From: UBA7236 sp035439505
Lineage (GTDB): Bacteria; Bacteroidota; Bacteroidia; Chitinophagales; BACL12
Assembly: GCA_035439505.1 (NCBI GenBank)
Contig: DAORKJ010000002.1
Span: forward strand, 36,740 to 100,739
Length of the DNA stretch: 64,000 nucleotides
Direction of reading: 5' to 3'
Shown: positions 35,753-45,424 of the stretch, piece after piece
How positions within the stretch are numbered: the stretch's first letter is position 1
Layout: every line of letters starts with the position of its first letter
Notes under the pieces: generated by a model
Databases searched by the model: none
The model's input: only the letters and a program-made list of their open reading frames with translations
What the model was told of the DNA's origin: nothing
Translations under genes and position numbers: made by a program

Positions 35753-36652
35753 ATGAAACGACTAACAATTGTAATTTTGATACTTATTGTCAAAATTACA
35801 ATAAGTCCGCTTAGCGCCTGCGACCAATGTGGATGTTCTGTTGCCGGGTCGTATAATAATGTGACAGCCTATGCGCATAATAATTATATGATGTTTAAGG
35901 CAGGTTATTATAAGTTTAGCACCGGAACAGCAACCAGCAAACTGCATAGCGAAATGTTTTCGGTTGATGCTATTGTCGGATATAACATAACCAATCGTTT
36001 ACATGTTTTGGCATTTGTGCCTTACCGATTAAATCAATTTTCGGGTGAGGATAATACCTATACAGTAAATGGTTTTGGCGATATGGGATTACTGGGGAAT
36101 TATGTTGTGGCAACTAATCGCGACAACATGATGGCTAAGTACACTTATAGTTTAACAGTAAAAGCCGGTGTGGAATTACCAACCGGAAAATTTATAGATG
36201 ATTATCGCGCTTTAGGTGTTCCGGCTAATTTATCGGCAGGGTCTAAAACCTTTGATGGCATTACAGGCTTGCGATATATTTATAAAAGAAAAAGTACCAC
36301 TTTAATTGGTGATTATACATTTAAATACAATCCGGAAAACGAAGCAAATTATCGTTTTGGGAATCAACATACTGCAACAATTTTGGCTGCTCAACGATTT
36401 ATGCAATCAAAAACAGTTTTAACTCCTTATGTTGGTGTTACCGGCGAATTAGACGGTACGGATTTGTATCACGAAATCGAACAACATGGTACTAAAGGTG
36501 AAACGTTATTATTAAACAGTGGAATTGAATTGGGTTTCGGTGATTACATTGCCGGAATTACTGCAGATTTTCCTTTATATGCCAACTTTGGCGAAGAAGC
36601 GAAATCATCTCCACGTTACTCTTTGCGTTTTGCTTATATGTTAAATAACTGA
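35753..36652 (+). CDS. Outer-membrane beta-barrel protein with N-terminal CxxCGC motif
   Basis: Predicted transporter-like beta-barrel of 299 residues. The signal peptide ends near ISPLSA, and C23-D-Q-C26-G-C28 follows directly. The remainder alternates hydrophobic and polar residues, with motifs such as GDMGLLGNYV and TVKAGVELPTGK resembling the MetA-type/transporter family of outer-membrane proteins. It ends with a short barrel strand (YSLRFAYMLNN). The Cys motif at the mature N-terminus suggests metal binding. It is the last gene of the unit and is followed by a terminator. Confidence 0.75.
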   Translation: MKRLTIVILILIVKITISPLSACDQCGCSVAGSYNNVTAYAHNNYMMFKAGYYKFSTGTATSKLHSEMFSVDAIVGYNITNRLHVLAFVPYRLNQFSGEDNTYTVNGFGDMGLLGNYVVATNRDNMMAKYTYSLTVKAGVELPTGKFIDDYRALGVPANLSAGSKTFDGITGLRYIYKRKSTTLIGDYTFKYNPENEANYRFGNQHTATILAAQRFMQSKTVLTPYVGVTGELDGTDLYHEIEQHGTKGETLLLNSGIELGFGDYIAGITADFPLYANFGEEAKSSPRYSLRFAYMLNN

Positions 36653-36671
36653 CACGTATCCATTAATAAAG

Positions 36672-36701
36672 AAGGTCCTTCGTTGTTGGGGGGCCTTTTT
36701 T
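36672..36701 (+). terminator. Terminator of the Cys-rich envelope unit
   Basis: AAGGTCC pairs with GGGCCTT (one wobble), followed by a T run. Confidence 0.7.
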
Positions 36702-37090
36702 GTTTTTCGGATGGATGGTATCTTTTAATTTGTTGTTGGCAACATCATTAAAACAATAATACTATTTTCTGTAAATGATATTATTAATAATTAATGACCT
36801 GCATTTATTAAAATGATTATTTAGTAATAATTAAATGATAAAGATGGGGAAGTATGTACGGTTAGCCCGGATGGAAGCGGAAACTAACTAATGTGTTAAT
36901 GTGTTGATGTACCGATGTACCAATGTGAAACAGCCGGTGAGAAGGGGGAATTTAATTTTTAAGACGAATGGGAAGGCGGAGGTAGTTTGAGGCGGAAAAT
37001 TTAATGCGTAGTTGTGTTAGTTGCAGCGGACAGCCGGTTCGGATTGTTTTGATAAGGAGGATGTTGATGCTCCAAAAAATAATACCATAA
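36702..37090. other. Non-coding interval with decayed repeats
   Basis: No convincing gene. The left part is AT-rich; the right part (36841-37060) is rich in G on the plus strand and unlike its surroundings. It contains TAGCCCGGATGGAAGCGG at 36863-36880, which resembles an intergenic element I recall from Bacteroidota genomes. It also contains a degenerate short repeat at 36890 and two copies of CAGCCGGT. It could be a relic of a mobile repeat or a small RNA. Confidence 0.45.
36890..36927 (+). repeat. Degenerate short tandem repeat (AATGTGTT / GATGTACC)
   Basis: AATGTGTT occurs twice in a row, then GATGTACC twice, then CAATGTG. The unit is about 8-9 bp. It lies in the G-rich non-coding interval between two convergent genes. 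Confidence 0.6.
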
Positions 37091-37118
37091 AAAAAGGCCT
37101 CCGTGTGGAGACCTTTTT
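37091..37118. terminator. Bidirectional terminator downstream of rny
   Basis: AAAAAGGCCTCC pairs with GGAGACCTTTTT (one mismatch) over GTGT. A-rich and T-rich flanks allow use from both strands; on the minus strand it terminates rny. Confidence 0.8.
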
Positions 37119-37135
37119 ATGATTTTCTGTTTAAT

Positions 37136-38731
37136 TTATTTTGCAAAAGAAATTGCACGTTTTTCGCGAATAACAGTCACTTTGATATGACCCGGATATT
37201 GCATTTCGTCCTGAATTTTTTGCGCGATACTGAATGATAATTCTTCAGCAACTTTATCGCTCACTTTTTCAGCTTCAACAATAACACGTAATTCGCGACC
37301 GGCTTGAATGGCGTATGCTTTTTCAACACCATCGTTTGCCAATGCAAGATTTTCCATTTCTTTAATACGTTTTAAATAACTCTCGAGAATTTCTCTACGA
37401 GCACCCGGACGGGCACCGCTAATAGCATCACAAGCCTGCACGATAGGAGAAATTACATATTGCATTTCAATCTCATCGTGGTGAGCACCAACTGCGTTTA
37501 CGATAGCTGCATGCTCGCCGTATTTTTCACATAATTTAGCACCTAACAATGCGTGACTTAATTCTGATTCCTCCTCAGGTACTTTACCAATATCGTGGAG
37601 TAAACCTGCCCGTTTGGCGAGTTTTGGATTTAAGCCTAATTCTGCTGCCATTACAGCGCAAAGGTTAGCAACCTCGCGACTATGTTGTAATAAATTTTGA
37701 CCATAAGAAGAACGGAAGCGCATGCGGCCAACCATTCTGATTAATTCAGGATGCACACCGGTAACACCTAATTCGATAACTGTACGTTCGCCAATTTCGT
37801 TGATGTGCTCTTCCATTTGTTTTTTGGTTTTAGCCACCACTTCTTCGATACGAGCAGGGTGAATACGACCGTCGGCAACAAGACGTTGCAAACTCAAACG
37901 GGCAACTTCACGGCGAACCGGGTCAAAACCACTTATAATAATTGTTTCAGGTGTATCATCAACAATAAATTCAACTCCTGTTGCAGCTTCCAATGCGCGA
38001 ATATTTCGTCCTTCACGCCCGATAATCTGCCCTTTTTGGTCGTCGCTGTCGAGGTTAAATACCGATACTGAATTTTCGATTGCTTGCTCGGCTGCGGTGC
38101 GTTGAATAGTTTGAAGAATAATTTTTTTAGCTTCTTTATTGGCTTTGAGTTTAGCCTCTTCCACAATTTCTTTAATGTGCGACATCGCCTTGTTGCGGGC
38201 TTCGTCTTTTAATGCTTCCATTAACTCGGTGCGCGCCTGATCGGCTGTTAATTTGGCAACATCTTCCAGTTTGCGAATATGTGTTTCGTAAGCTTTGTCT
38301 AATTCGCCTTTTTTCAAATTTACCACCTCAAGCTGTTTCGCTAAATTATCTTTCAGGGTATTGAGTTCGGCTTCTTTTTTACTGTATTGTTGTTGTTGTT
38401 GACCAAGTTGCGACTCTTTTTGTTTCATGCGCATTTCCTGCTCTTCCAACTTCAGCACTTTTTGCTGGCGTTCTTTTTCTACCTCGGCTTTTTGCTGAAT
38501 CATCTGGTCTTTAATTTCCAGTGATTTCTCTTTTTTGTAAGCGTCAGCGTCGTTTTTACTTTTTTGAATAATGAGTTCGGCCTCTTTTTTTGCAGCTGAA
38601 ATCGTTTCTTCAGCCTCTCTTTCGGCGAATTGTTTCTGATTTTTCGATTGGCCGAAAATCAGTCGCCCTACAATAATTCCCGCTATCAAGGCTACTGCGC
38701 CGATGATAACGTACATCAAAGTGTCGTTCAT
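37136..38731 (-). CDS. rny: Ribonuclease Y
   Basis: Membrane-anchored endoribonuclease that initiates mRNA decay, 531 residues. It has an N-terminal helix (about 4-24), a long coiled coil (about 30-200), a KH domain (GQIIGREGRNIRALEAATG, about residue 235) and an HD domain (LLHDIGKVPEEE, near 380). All RNase Y landmarks are present. It lies 68 bp downstream of zapA in the same direction. Start at 38731 gives the transmembrane anchor directly. Confidence 0.96.
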   Translation of the reverse strand: MNDTLMYVIIGAVALIAGIIVGRLIFGQSKNQKQFAEREAEETISAAKKEAELIIQKSKNDADAYKKEKSLEIKDQMIQQKAEVEKERQQKVLKLEEQEMRMKQKESQLGQQQQQYSKKEAELNTLKDNLAKQLEVVNLKKGELDKAYETHIRKLEDVAKLTADQARTELMEALKDEARNKAMSHIKEIVEEAKLKANKEAKKIILQTIQRTAAEQAIENSVSVFNLDSDDQKGQIIGREGRNIRALEAATGVEFIVDDTPETIIISGFDPVRREVARLSLQRLVADGRIHPARIEEVVAKTKKQMEEHINEIGERTVIELGVTGVHPELIRMVGRMRFRSSYGQNLLQHSREVANLCAVMAAELGLNPKLAKRAGLLHDIGKVPEEESELSHALLGAKLCEKYGEHAAIVNAVGAHHDEIEMQYVISPIVQACDAISGARPGARREILESYLKRIKEMENLALANDGVEKAYAIQAGRELRVIVEAEKVSDKVAEELSFSIAQKIQDEMQYPGHIKVTVIREKRAISFAK

Positions 38732-38799
38732 ATATATGGTTTTATGATGAAGGACCTTACTGACTAAAAACCAAGCTGAACCGGCGATTTGGGAGAAGA

Positions 38800-39114
38800 T
38801 TAAGGATGCAAAGCTTTGCTTATCTGCTGATTGAGCTGCTCTAACTCGGCCGAAAAATCGGTTTCCGCTATAATCGGTTCCGGTTGTTTTTGCTCGGCCC
38901 CCAATTGCTCTACCATCATGGTGAGCACCGTCATTGCCAGATAATCCTGCTTGTCGTTACCGGCATGCTGCATCTGGAGGTCCTTTATTTTTTCAGCGAT
39001 AATTCTTGCTGCTTTTCTTACAATTTCTTCTTCCTCAGGCTTTACTTTAAGCCTGTATGGCCTGTCGCAAATCGTAACATGAATATTTAACAATTTGCTT
39101 TCTTCAGTATCCAT
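38800..39114 (-). CDS. zapA: Cell division protein ZapA
   Basis: FtsZ-associated protein of 104 residues. The N-terminal domain (LNIHVTICDRPYRLKVKPEEEEIVRKAARII) and a following coiled coil (about 60-100) fit ZapA. It helps bundle FtsZ filaments in the cytoplasm. The neighbouring coiled-coil gene upstream and rny downstream form a set that I recall as common in Bacteroidota. Confidence 0.9.
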   Translation of the reverse strand: MDTEESKLLNIHVTICDRPYRLKVKPEEEEIVRKAARIIAEKIKDLQMQHAGNDKQDYLAMTVLTMMVEQLGAEQKQPEPIIAETDFSAELEQLNQQISKALHP

Positions 39115-39202
39115 TGGTTTTTATGGTATTCAGTTTGTCCAATTGGGACTAAAGTTAACCAAAGATTACGAAAATGCTAATTGGGGTAAGGTAAGTTTTG
39201 GC

Positions 39203-39511
39203 TCAGTCGTTGAGCATAGCGATGCAGTTGTCTACTTCTTTAATCAGTTCGTTGATTCGTTTTTTCACCTCTGCTTTGTCCTCGGGTAATTCGCTACTGT
39301 TGCTGGAAATTGCGATGGATTGGGCGGTTTTGACGATTTCGAACTGCTTTTCAAGCTCTTCTATCTTCCGGTTTTTATCGGCTAAACCCCTTCGCTGAGC
39401 GTCTACCTGCTGTTTCAGGATTTCATTTTCTCCCTTTACAGCCTGGTAACTTCTCAACAACCGGTCTAAATTGGTCCGAAGTGCCTGTAATTGTTCTTGC
39501 GTAGCGCTCAT
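39203..39511 (-). CDS. Small coiled-coil protein upstream of zapA
   Basis: Cytoplasmic protein of 102 residues, predicted to be almost entirely coiled coil (heptad-like LRTNLDRLLRSYQAVKGENEILKQ region and a second helix to the C-terminus). No catalytic motif. Its place between pheT and zapA suggests a ZapB-like division partner, but sequence alone cannot establish that. Confidence 0.75.
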   Translation of the reverse strand: MSATQEQLQALRTNLDRLLRSYQAVKGENEILKQQVDAQRRGLADKNRKIEELEKQFEIVKTAQSIAISSNSSELPEDKAEVKKRINELIKEVDNCIAMLND

Positions 39512-39534
39512 TGGTGGTTAAAAGTAAACATTTT

Positions 39535-41979
39535 TTATTTTCTTATCAGGGCGCCGAGTTCAGATTCGCAACGCGTCATCAATTTTTTCATAACACCATC
39601 TACATCCGAATCGGTTAAAGTCCGTTCGTCGTTGCTAAAGGTTAATCCAATAGCATAACTTTTTTTGCCTTCCAGTTTTTCGCCTTCGTAAACGTCAAAC
39701 AGAATCAAATCTTTTAATATCGGTTTGCCCTCTTTTTTAGCGATGGCGGCAATAGCATCGTAGTTAACCGATTTGTCGATTACCAATGCTAAATCGCGGC
39801 GAACTTCCGGAAATTTAGTTATTTCTTTAAAGGTCACTTTTCTGGATGCCATTTTTTCCAGCATCATATTCCAATCCAGTTCGGCAAAATAAACAGGTTG
39901 TTTAATATCAAAATCGGCGAGTATTTGTTTTTTAATACTACCGCAGCAGCCTATTACTTTTCCACCCACTGAAATTGTTGCACCTTGCTCAAAAAGTGGT
40001 GATAAATCATTTTGATTATCATTGCCAATTGGTGACCAATCACCTTTACAATTCATTTTATTTAATAAAGCATCAACAGCTGCTTTAATATCGTAAAAGT
40101 CCGTTTTGCGATTGATTATTTTCCAATTTTCGAGATATTTATTACCTGAAATAAACATGCCTATTTTTTCAGCTTCCTGATAAGTTTCCGATTTACTGTA
40201 TACTCTGCCAAATTCAAATAAAGCTAAATCAGTTTGTTTGTGATTGCTATTATATCCAATTACTTCAAGTCCGGTAAATGCCATGGTTAATCGCATGCTA
40301 TCCAATTCAGCATTTAAAGAATTTAATAAGTTTACCTGTTTTGGTGCAAATTCTGGTAAATAATTTTGAGCATATTTAGAACGTGAAATGGCATTGGTAA
40401 ATATTTCATAAAAACCAGTGCTCACTAAATAATTAATTGTTTCCAGTTTCACTTTTTCTTTATCCGGTTTAGGACTTACCAGATAAGGAGTTTTTATGGT
40501 TGCCGGAACTTGAATATTATTAAATCCATGCATGCGCAATATTTCTTCAATAATGTCTATTTCACGAATTACATCATTTTTATATGTAGGCACTTTCAAT
40601 TGTAAAACATCATCTGTTTGTTGAGCTACAGTAATATTCAGTGCTTCCAGAATGGTAATGATGTTTGCTGTAGGTAATTGTAATGTGCTTATTTTAGCTA
40701 AACGACTTAAGCGCAGGTTTACCTGGTATTCAGGCATTTTATTTGGGTAGATGTCAACAATGTCTCCGGCAATTTCACCACCACAAATTGATTGAATTAA
40801 TGATATAGCATGTTGCAATGCGACAACAGTTGATTCGATATCTGTTCCTTTTGCGAAACGTGCAGAAGCATCAGTTTTTAATCCATGCACCGATTCAGTC
40901 CTTCTGATATACGAAGGATTAAAATAAGCACTTTCTAAAAAAACTTGTTGTGTTGTAGTTGTTACACCGGAATGTAAACCGCCATAAACACCTGCAATAC
41001 ACATACCGCCATTGGCATCACAAATCATTAAATCTTGTTCACTTAATTTTCTTTCTTTACCATCAAGTGTAATAAATGTTGTGTTTTGTGGAACAGTTTT
41101 TACAATGATGGTATTACCTTCAATTTTATCTGCGTCAAATGCATGTAATGGTTGACCGTAGAGTTGTAAAATATAATTAGTAATATCTACAACATTATTA
41201 ATTGGACGCATACCAATTGCACGCAATTTATTTTGCAACCATTTTGGTGATTCACCAACAACAATATTTTTTAATAATACACCCGAATATCGAGGACATG
41301 CTGCAGTATTTTCAACCTGAACCTTTATAGCAGCAGGAAGTGAATTTACAGAGATATTATTTTGTTGTGTAGATATTAATTCCGGTTTACCTAAACCACG
41401 TGAGATTAATGCAGCACGCAATTCTCTTGCGGTACCGGTATGTGAATTGGCATCAGCATGATTGGCAGTTAATCCAATTTCGATTATTGTATCATTGTAA
41501 ACGTCAAATAAAGTTTTAACGGCTGTTCCTGGAGTGGAATTTTCCGGTAAAATTTTTAAACCATCGTGACTTTCGCCAATACCAATTTCATCTTCGGCAC
41601 ATAACATACCGCTGCTTTCAACACCGCGTATTTTTGCTTTTTTTATAGTAAATGGCTCTCCTTTAATTGGGTAAATGGTAGTTCCGGGAATGGCAACAAT
41701 TACTTTTTGTCCGACAGCAACGTTTGGTGCACCGCAAACAATTTGTAGTAATTCATCTGTACCAATATTTACCCTAGTTACTTTTAATTTATCGGCATCT
41801 GCGTGTTTTTCGCAGCTCATTACTTCGCCAACAACTAGTCCTTCAAGGCCTCCGTTAATAGTTGAAAATGGATATACACCTTCTACTTCTAATCCGATAT
41901 CAGTTAACAGAACGGCAGCTTCATTTGCTGTCATGCTGAGTGGTAATAATTCATTGAGCCAGTTCCAGGATATTTTCAT
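39535..41979 (-). CDS. pheT: Phenylalanine-tRNA ligase beta subunit
   Basis: Beta subunit of PheRS, 814 residues. The N-terminal tRNA-binding domain (about 40-150), B3/B4 editing domain (about 200-390), B5 domain (about 400-480), catalytic-like core and a C-terminal FDX-ACB anticodon-binding domain (FPEVRRDLALVIDKSVNYD) are in the usual order. ATG 41979 (MKISWNWLNELLPL) is the conserved start; ATG 41988 adds three residues. pheS is not adjacent. Confidence 0.95.
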   Translation of the reverse strand: MKISWNWLNELLPLSMTANEAAVLLTDIGLEVEGVYPFSTINGGLEGLVVGEVMSCEKHADADKLKVTRVNIGTDELLQIVCGAPNVAVGQKVIVAIPGTTIYPIKGEPFTIKKAKIRGVESSGMLCAEDEIGIGESHDGLKILPENSTPGTAVKTLFDVYNDTIIEIGLTANHADANSHTGTARELRAALISRGLGKPELISTQQNNISVNSLPAAIKVQVENTAACPRYSGVLLKNIVVGESPKWLQNKLRAIGMRPINNVVDITNYILQLYGQPLHAFDADKIEGNTIIVKTVPQNTTFITLDGKERKLSEQDLMICDANGGMCIAGVYGGLHSGVTTTTQQVFLESAYFNPSYIRRTESVHGLKTDASARFAKGTDIESTVVALQHAISLIQSICGGEIAGDIVDIYPNKMPEYQVNLRLSRLAKISTLQLPTANIITILEALNITVAQQTDDVLQLKVPTYKNDVIREIDIIEEILRMHGFNNIQVPATIKTPYLVSPKPDKEKVKLETINYLVSTGFYEIFTNAISRSKYAQNYLPEFAPKQVNLLNSLNAELDSMRLTMAFTGLEVIGYNSNHKQTDLALFEFGRVYSKSETYQEAEKIGMFISGNKYLENWKIINRKTDFYDIKAAVDALLNKMNCKGDWSPIGNDNQNDLSPLFEQGATISVGGKVIGCCGSIKKQILADFDIKQPVYFAELDWNMMLEKMASRKVTFKEITKFPEVRRDLALVIDKSVNYDAIAAIAKKEGKPILKDLILFDVYEGEKLEGKKSYAIGLTFSNDERTLTDSDVDGVMKKLMTRCESELGALIRK

Positions 41980-42051
41980 ATCCCGCAAATTTAATAACAG
42001 TTGCGTTAAGGCTATATAATTTGGAAGATAATAGGAGCAGCTGACTTAAAA

Positions 42052-42417
42052 TTATCGCCAGGTTTTGGCAAAATAGGGTATCTGGTCGTGCGACTCAGTA
42101 TCCTTTTGCTGCCAGTAGGCCATAGTTACCACTTTACCGGTGCGCGTGCGTAGTAGCCTGCCGTAAATGGCATTGGTAGGATTAAAAGTGGCATCCGAAA
42201 CACCAACGGTCCAGGATGTTGGGGGAGGAGGTACTTCACCTTCAGCAGGCACTGGAGCGCCTTTTGCCGGTGGTGTAGGTACTACTACAACGGTAAACCC
42301 GTTAAAAGTTAGTAAGTCTTTTAAAAAATCTACACGTTCTTTAGCAGCGTTTTTTTCTACAATAGCGCATTTTATACCATCCAGATCGTCGAAGGTGTGA
42401 TTTTGATTAATTGCCAT
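42052..42417 (-). CDS. Conserved-looking hypothetical protein with proline-rich linker
   Basis: No family recognised. The 121-residue protein has no signal peptide or membrane helix. The N-terminal part (FDDLDGIKCAIVEKNAAKERVDFLKDLLTFNGF) and C-terminal part (WTVGVSDATFNPTNAIYGRLL) look folded. A flexible Pro-rich insert (about 47-68: PTPPAKGAPVPAEGEVPPPP) separates them. It lies 11 bp after nuoN in the same direction and may be the last gene of that operon. Confidence 0.72.
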   Translation of the reverse strand: MAINQNHTFDDLDGIKCAIVEKNAAKERVDFLKDLLTFNGFTVVVVPTPPAKGAPVPAEGEVPPPPTSWTVGVSDATFNPTNAIYGRLLRTRTGKVVTMAYWQQKDTESHDQIPYFAKTWR

Positions 42418-42428
42418 TTACTTACTAT

Positions 42429-43838
42429 TTATAAATGAATGATTGAAAAAATATATTCGTAACAACCGCCAAATAAACCGGTGATTAATAACCCAGCCAT
42501 ACAAATTGCAAAAGCGAGACCTGCTTGAAATCCGGTATTCACTTTAGGAATTGCCATTTCGTTGCTATCCATAAACATGGCTTTAACTACTTTGAGATAA
42601 TAATACAATGAAACAATCATATTGAGTGCTGCTATTACGATGAGTGCCGTATTGTTTTGTGCAGCACCCGACATGAGTAAAAAGAATTTTCCGAAAAATC
42701 CGGCTGTAGGTGGAATACCTGCAAGTGAAAATAATGACAACGCTAAAATCCATGCTAACAAAGGATTGGTTTTATGAAACCCTTTATAATCCGAAATATT
42801 TTCTTTTCCTGTTTTAGCACTTACCAATGAAATAACACCAAACGCACCTAAATTGGAAAATAAATAAATCAGAATAAAAAATATGGTAGCTGCTGCACCT
42901 TCTGCAGAATTACCTGTAATACCGATTAAAATAAATCCAACCTGAGCAATTGATGAAAAGGCTAAAAATCGTTTAATATTGTTTTGCCTTAATGCAAATA
43001 AATTACCTGTAATCATAGTGAGCACACTTATCAAAAACAGGAAATTATACCAGGAAATAAAAATATGTTCGAATGCAGTATATAACACACTAAAGAATAC
43101 AAAAATGACTGCGCCTTTAGAAACTACACTTAAATAGGCAGTTACTGCCACAGGTGCTCCTTCGTAAACATCTGCCGTCCATAAGTGGAAAGGAACAGCA
43201 CTCATTTTAAATGCAAAGCCTGCTAATATCATTACAAAGGCTAATATGAGTAACGGCTGACCACTCATGGTAGCTGCTATACCTTCATAACTTAAAGTAC
43301 CAAGCGCACCGTAAAGTAATGAGATGCCAAATAATAATATACCTGATGAAAATGCCGATGAAATAATAAACTTCATTGCAGCTTCACCTGATTTGCGTTT
43401 TGCTAAATCGAAGTTGGCTAATGCTGCAAGTGGAATGGTTGATAGTTCCAGCCCTAAATAAAACATAAACATATTTTGGGCAGAAATCATAAAAAACATT
43501 CCTGACAAAGAAGCTAATAAAATAACATAAAACTCATGGATGTGTTTATGTGAACTGAGCCATTCACGAGATTGCAATGAAATAACTAAAACGGCTAAGT
43601 TGAGAATGTTTTTTTCGAGGTGGATTAATTGGGTGCTATGAAACATGCTGCCAAATGCATCACCGACTGTATTGCTGAAAAATCCGGCAATAAAATTTAC
43701 AGCGAGTAATATATTCACAAGGTTGAGTAATGTAGATGTGGCCATTACATTTTTACCTAACCTTAATAGTAAAATAATGAACAGGATGATGGTAACCATC
43801 AACTCAAATTTCATTAGTAGTAGTAATTCACTCGTCAT
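42429..43838 (-). CDS. nuoN: NADH-quinone oxidoreductase subunit N
   Basis: Antiporter-like proton-pumping subunit of complex I, 469 residues with about 14 helices. The conserved Mrp-antiporter region includes SAVPFHLWTADVYEGAP and FLAFSSIAQVGFILIG. Conserved charged residues for proton transfer lie within these helices. It is the last subunit gene of the complex I operon on the minus strand. ATG 43814 is a possible alternative start. Confidence 0.95.
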   Translation of the reverse strand: MTSELLLLMKFELMVTIILFIILLLRLGKNVMATSTLLNLVNILLAVNFIAGFFSNTVGDAFGSMFHSTQLIHLEKNILNLAVLVISLQSREWLSSHKHIHEFYVILLASLSGMFFMISAQNMFMFYLGLELSTIPLAALANFDLAKRKSGEAAMKFIISSAFSSGILLFGISLLYGALGTLSYEGIAATMSGQPLLILAFVMILAGFAFKMSAVPFHLWTADVYEGAPVAVTAYLSVVSKGAVIFVFFSVLYTAFEHIFISWYNFLFLISVLTMITGNLFALRQNNIKRFLAFSSIAQVGFILIGITGNSAEGAAATIFFILIYLFSNLGAFGVISLVSAKTGKENISDYKGFHKTNPLLAWILALSLFSLAGIPPTAGFFGKFFLLMSGAAQNNTALIVIAALNMIVSLYYYLKVVKAMFMDSNEMAIPKVNTGFQAGLAFAICMAGLLITGLFGGCYEYIFSIIHL

Positions 43839-43891
43839 ATGTTTTCTGTTTCGACATCAGTAAATGTCATGCTGATTGAATGCTATTTTAT

Positions 43892-45373
43892 TTATTGATG
43901 TACTATTATTTTTTGCATCATAACTTCCGTTCCCGGATAAATAATATCAGTAACCACAAATGGGGCAATACCCATAATTAAAATTGCAGCTAATAATACT
44001 ATGGCAGCTAAACGTTCGTTCCAGGCGGCATCTGTAAAACTTAAATGTTCCTGATTAACAATTGGACCAAACATTGTTTTGCCTGCGGCGCGTAAAATAT
44101 AAACTGCTGTCACCACTATACTTGCACAAGCTAAAATTGTTGCTACCCGATATAAGGTTTCCGGATTTTGCCAGCTACCCATAAATACGGTCATTTCTGC
44201 TACAAACCCACTTAAACCAGGCAAGCCTAATGAACATAAACCTGCAAGAATAAATACGGTAGCAATAAATGGCATTACTTTTAATAAACCACCAATATCT
44301 TTTACCATTCTGGTATGTGTGCGGTCGTAAACCATTCCGATAGCAGCAAAGAAAAGGGCTGTCATTAAACCGTGTGATACCATTTGTAACACTGCACCAT
44401 TAATTGCTGTTTGATTCAACATGCCTATTCCTAATAACACAAAACCACAATGTGAAACGGATGAATATGCATTGATATATTTTAAATCGGTTTGCATTAA
44501 CGTAGCAAATGCGCCGTAAATAATGGCAATGGCAGATAATATAATAATAACCGGTTGGTAATATGCAGCAGCCTCCGGCATTAAATACACAGCAGCGCGT
44601 AAACAACCATAACCACCTAGTTTCATCGAAATACCTGCTAAAAACATGGATGCTGCAGTAGGTGCAGATGAGTGTCCGTCAGGAACCCAGGTATGAAATG
44701 GAAATAAAGCTGTGAATATGCCAAAACCCACAAATAAAAATGGGAAAAATATACGTTGTGTTTCTTCTGCAATTGATGATTGTGCATTGGTGATTAAATC
44801 CAGACTGTTGGTGCCTGAAAAATATACACCAATCATACCCACAAACACTAAAGCACTTCCACCCATTAACATCAAAGCGAGTTTCATAGCTGAATATTCC
44901 TTTTTACCGCTGCCCCAAATACCTATCAATAAAAATTTAGGAATTACTGCAACTTCAAGGAAGAAGAATAAGGTGAATAAATCTAAAGCAATAAAATAAC
45001 CATATGCACCGGCACTTAATACGGTGAGCAATAAAAAGAATTCTTTGCTGAGTTTTTCCTGACGCCATGAAACTAAAACACCTGCCAATACAACAAAGGC
45101 TGTCAGTAAAATCATGGCTATTGAAATACCATCAACTCCGATATGGTAATTGATATTTATAGATGGGAACCAGTTATAAGTTGCCTGGAAAATAAATTGC
45201 TCGTTATTACCTGCATTTCGCTCCTGTTGAAATAAAAATAACAACACAAAACTTAATACCAATTGAATTAAAGCACCGGCAAATGCGACAAAACGCACCT
45301 GTTTCAATCCACTGGTGAACACAATCCCCAAAGCGGTAATTGCAGGAATTATTATAAGTAAATTTAAATTCAT
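43892..45373 (-). CDS. nuoM: NADH-quinone oxidoreductase subunit M
   Basis: Antiporter-like subunit of complex I, 493 residues with about 14 helices. FPFHTWVPDGHSSAPTAASM and YINAYSSVSHCGFVLLGIG are the family's conserved segments. It lies 51 bp after nuoL and 53 bp before nuoN in the operon. Confidence 0.95.
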   Translation of the reverse strand: MNLNLLIIIPAITALGIVFTSGLKQVRFVAFAGALIQLVLSFVLLFLFQQERNAGNNEQFIFQATYNWFPSININYHIGVDGISIAMILLTAFVVLAGVLVSWRQEKLSKEFFLLLTVLSAGAYGYFIALDLFTLFFFLEVAVIPKFLLIGIWGSGKKEYSAMKLALMLMGGSALVFVGMIGVYFSGTNSLDLITNAQSSIAEETQRIFFPFLFVGFGIFTALFPFHTWVPDGHSSAPTAASMFLAGISMKLGGYGCLRAAVYLMPEAAAYYQPVIIILSAIAIIYGAFATLMQTDLKYINAYSSVSHCGFVLLGIGMLNQTAINGAVLQMVSHGLMTALFFAAIGMVYDRTHTRMVKDIGGLLKVMPFIATVFILAGLCSLGLPGLSGFVAEMTVFMGSWQNPETLYRVATILACASIVVTAVYILRAAGKTMFGPIVNQEHLSFTDAAWNERLAAIVLLAAILIMGIAPFVVTDIIYPGTEVMMQKIIVHQ

Positions 45374-45424
45374 ATTACTTCATCTTAATAAAATCATTAT
45401 TTGTAACCTGTTGGAGACAAATAA

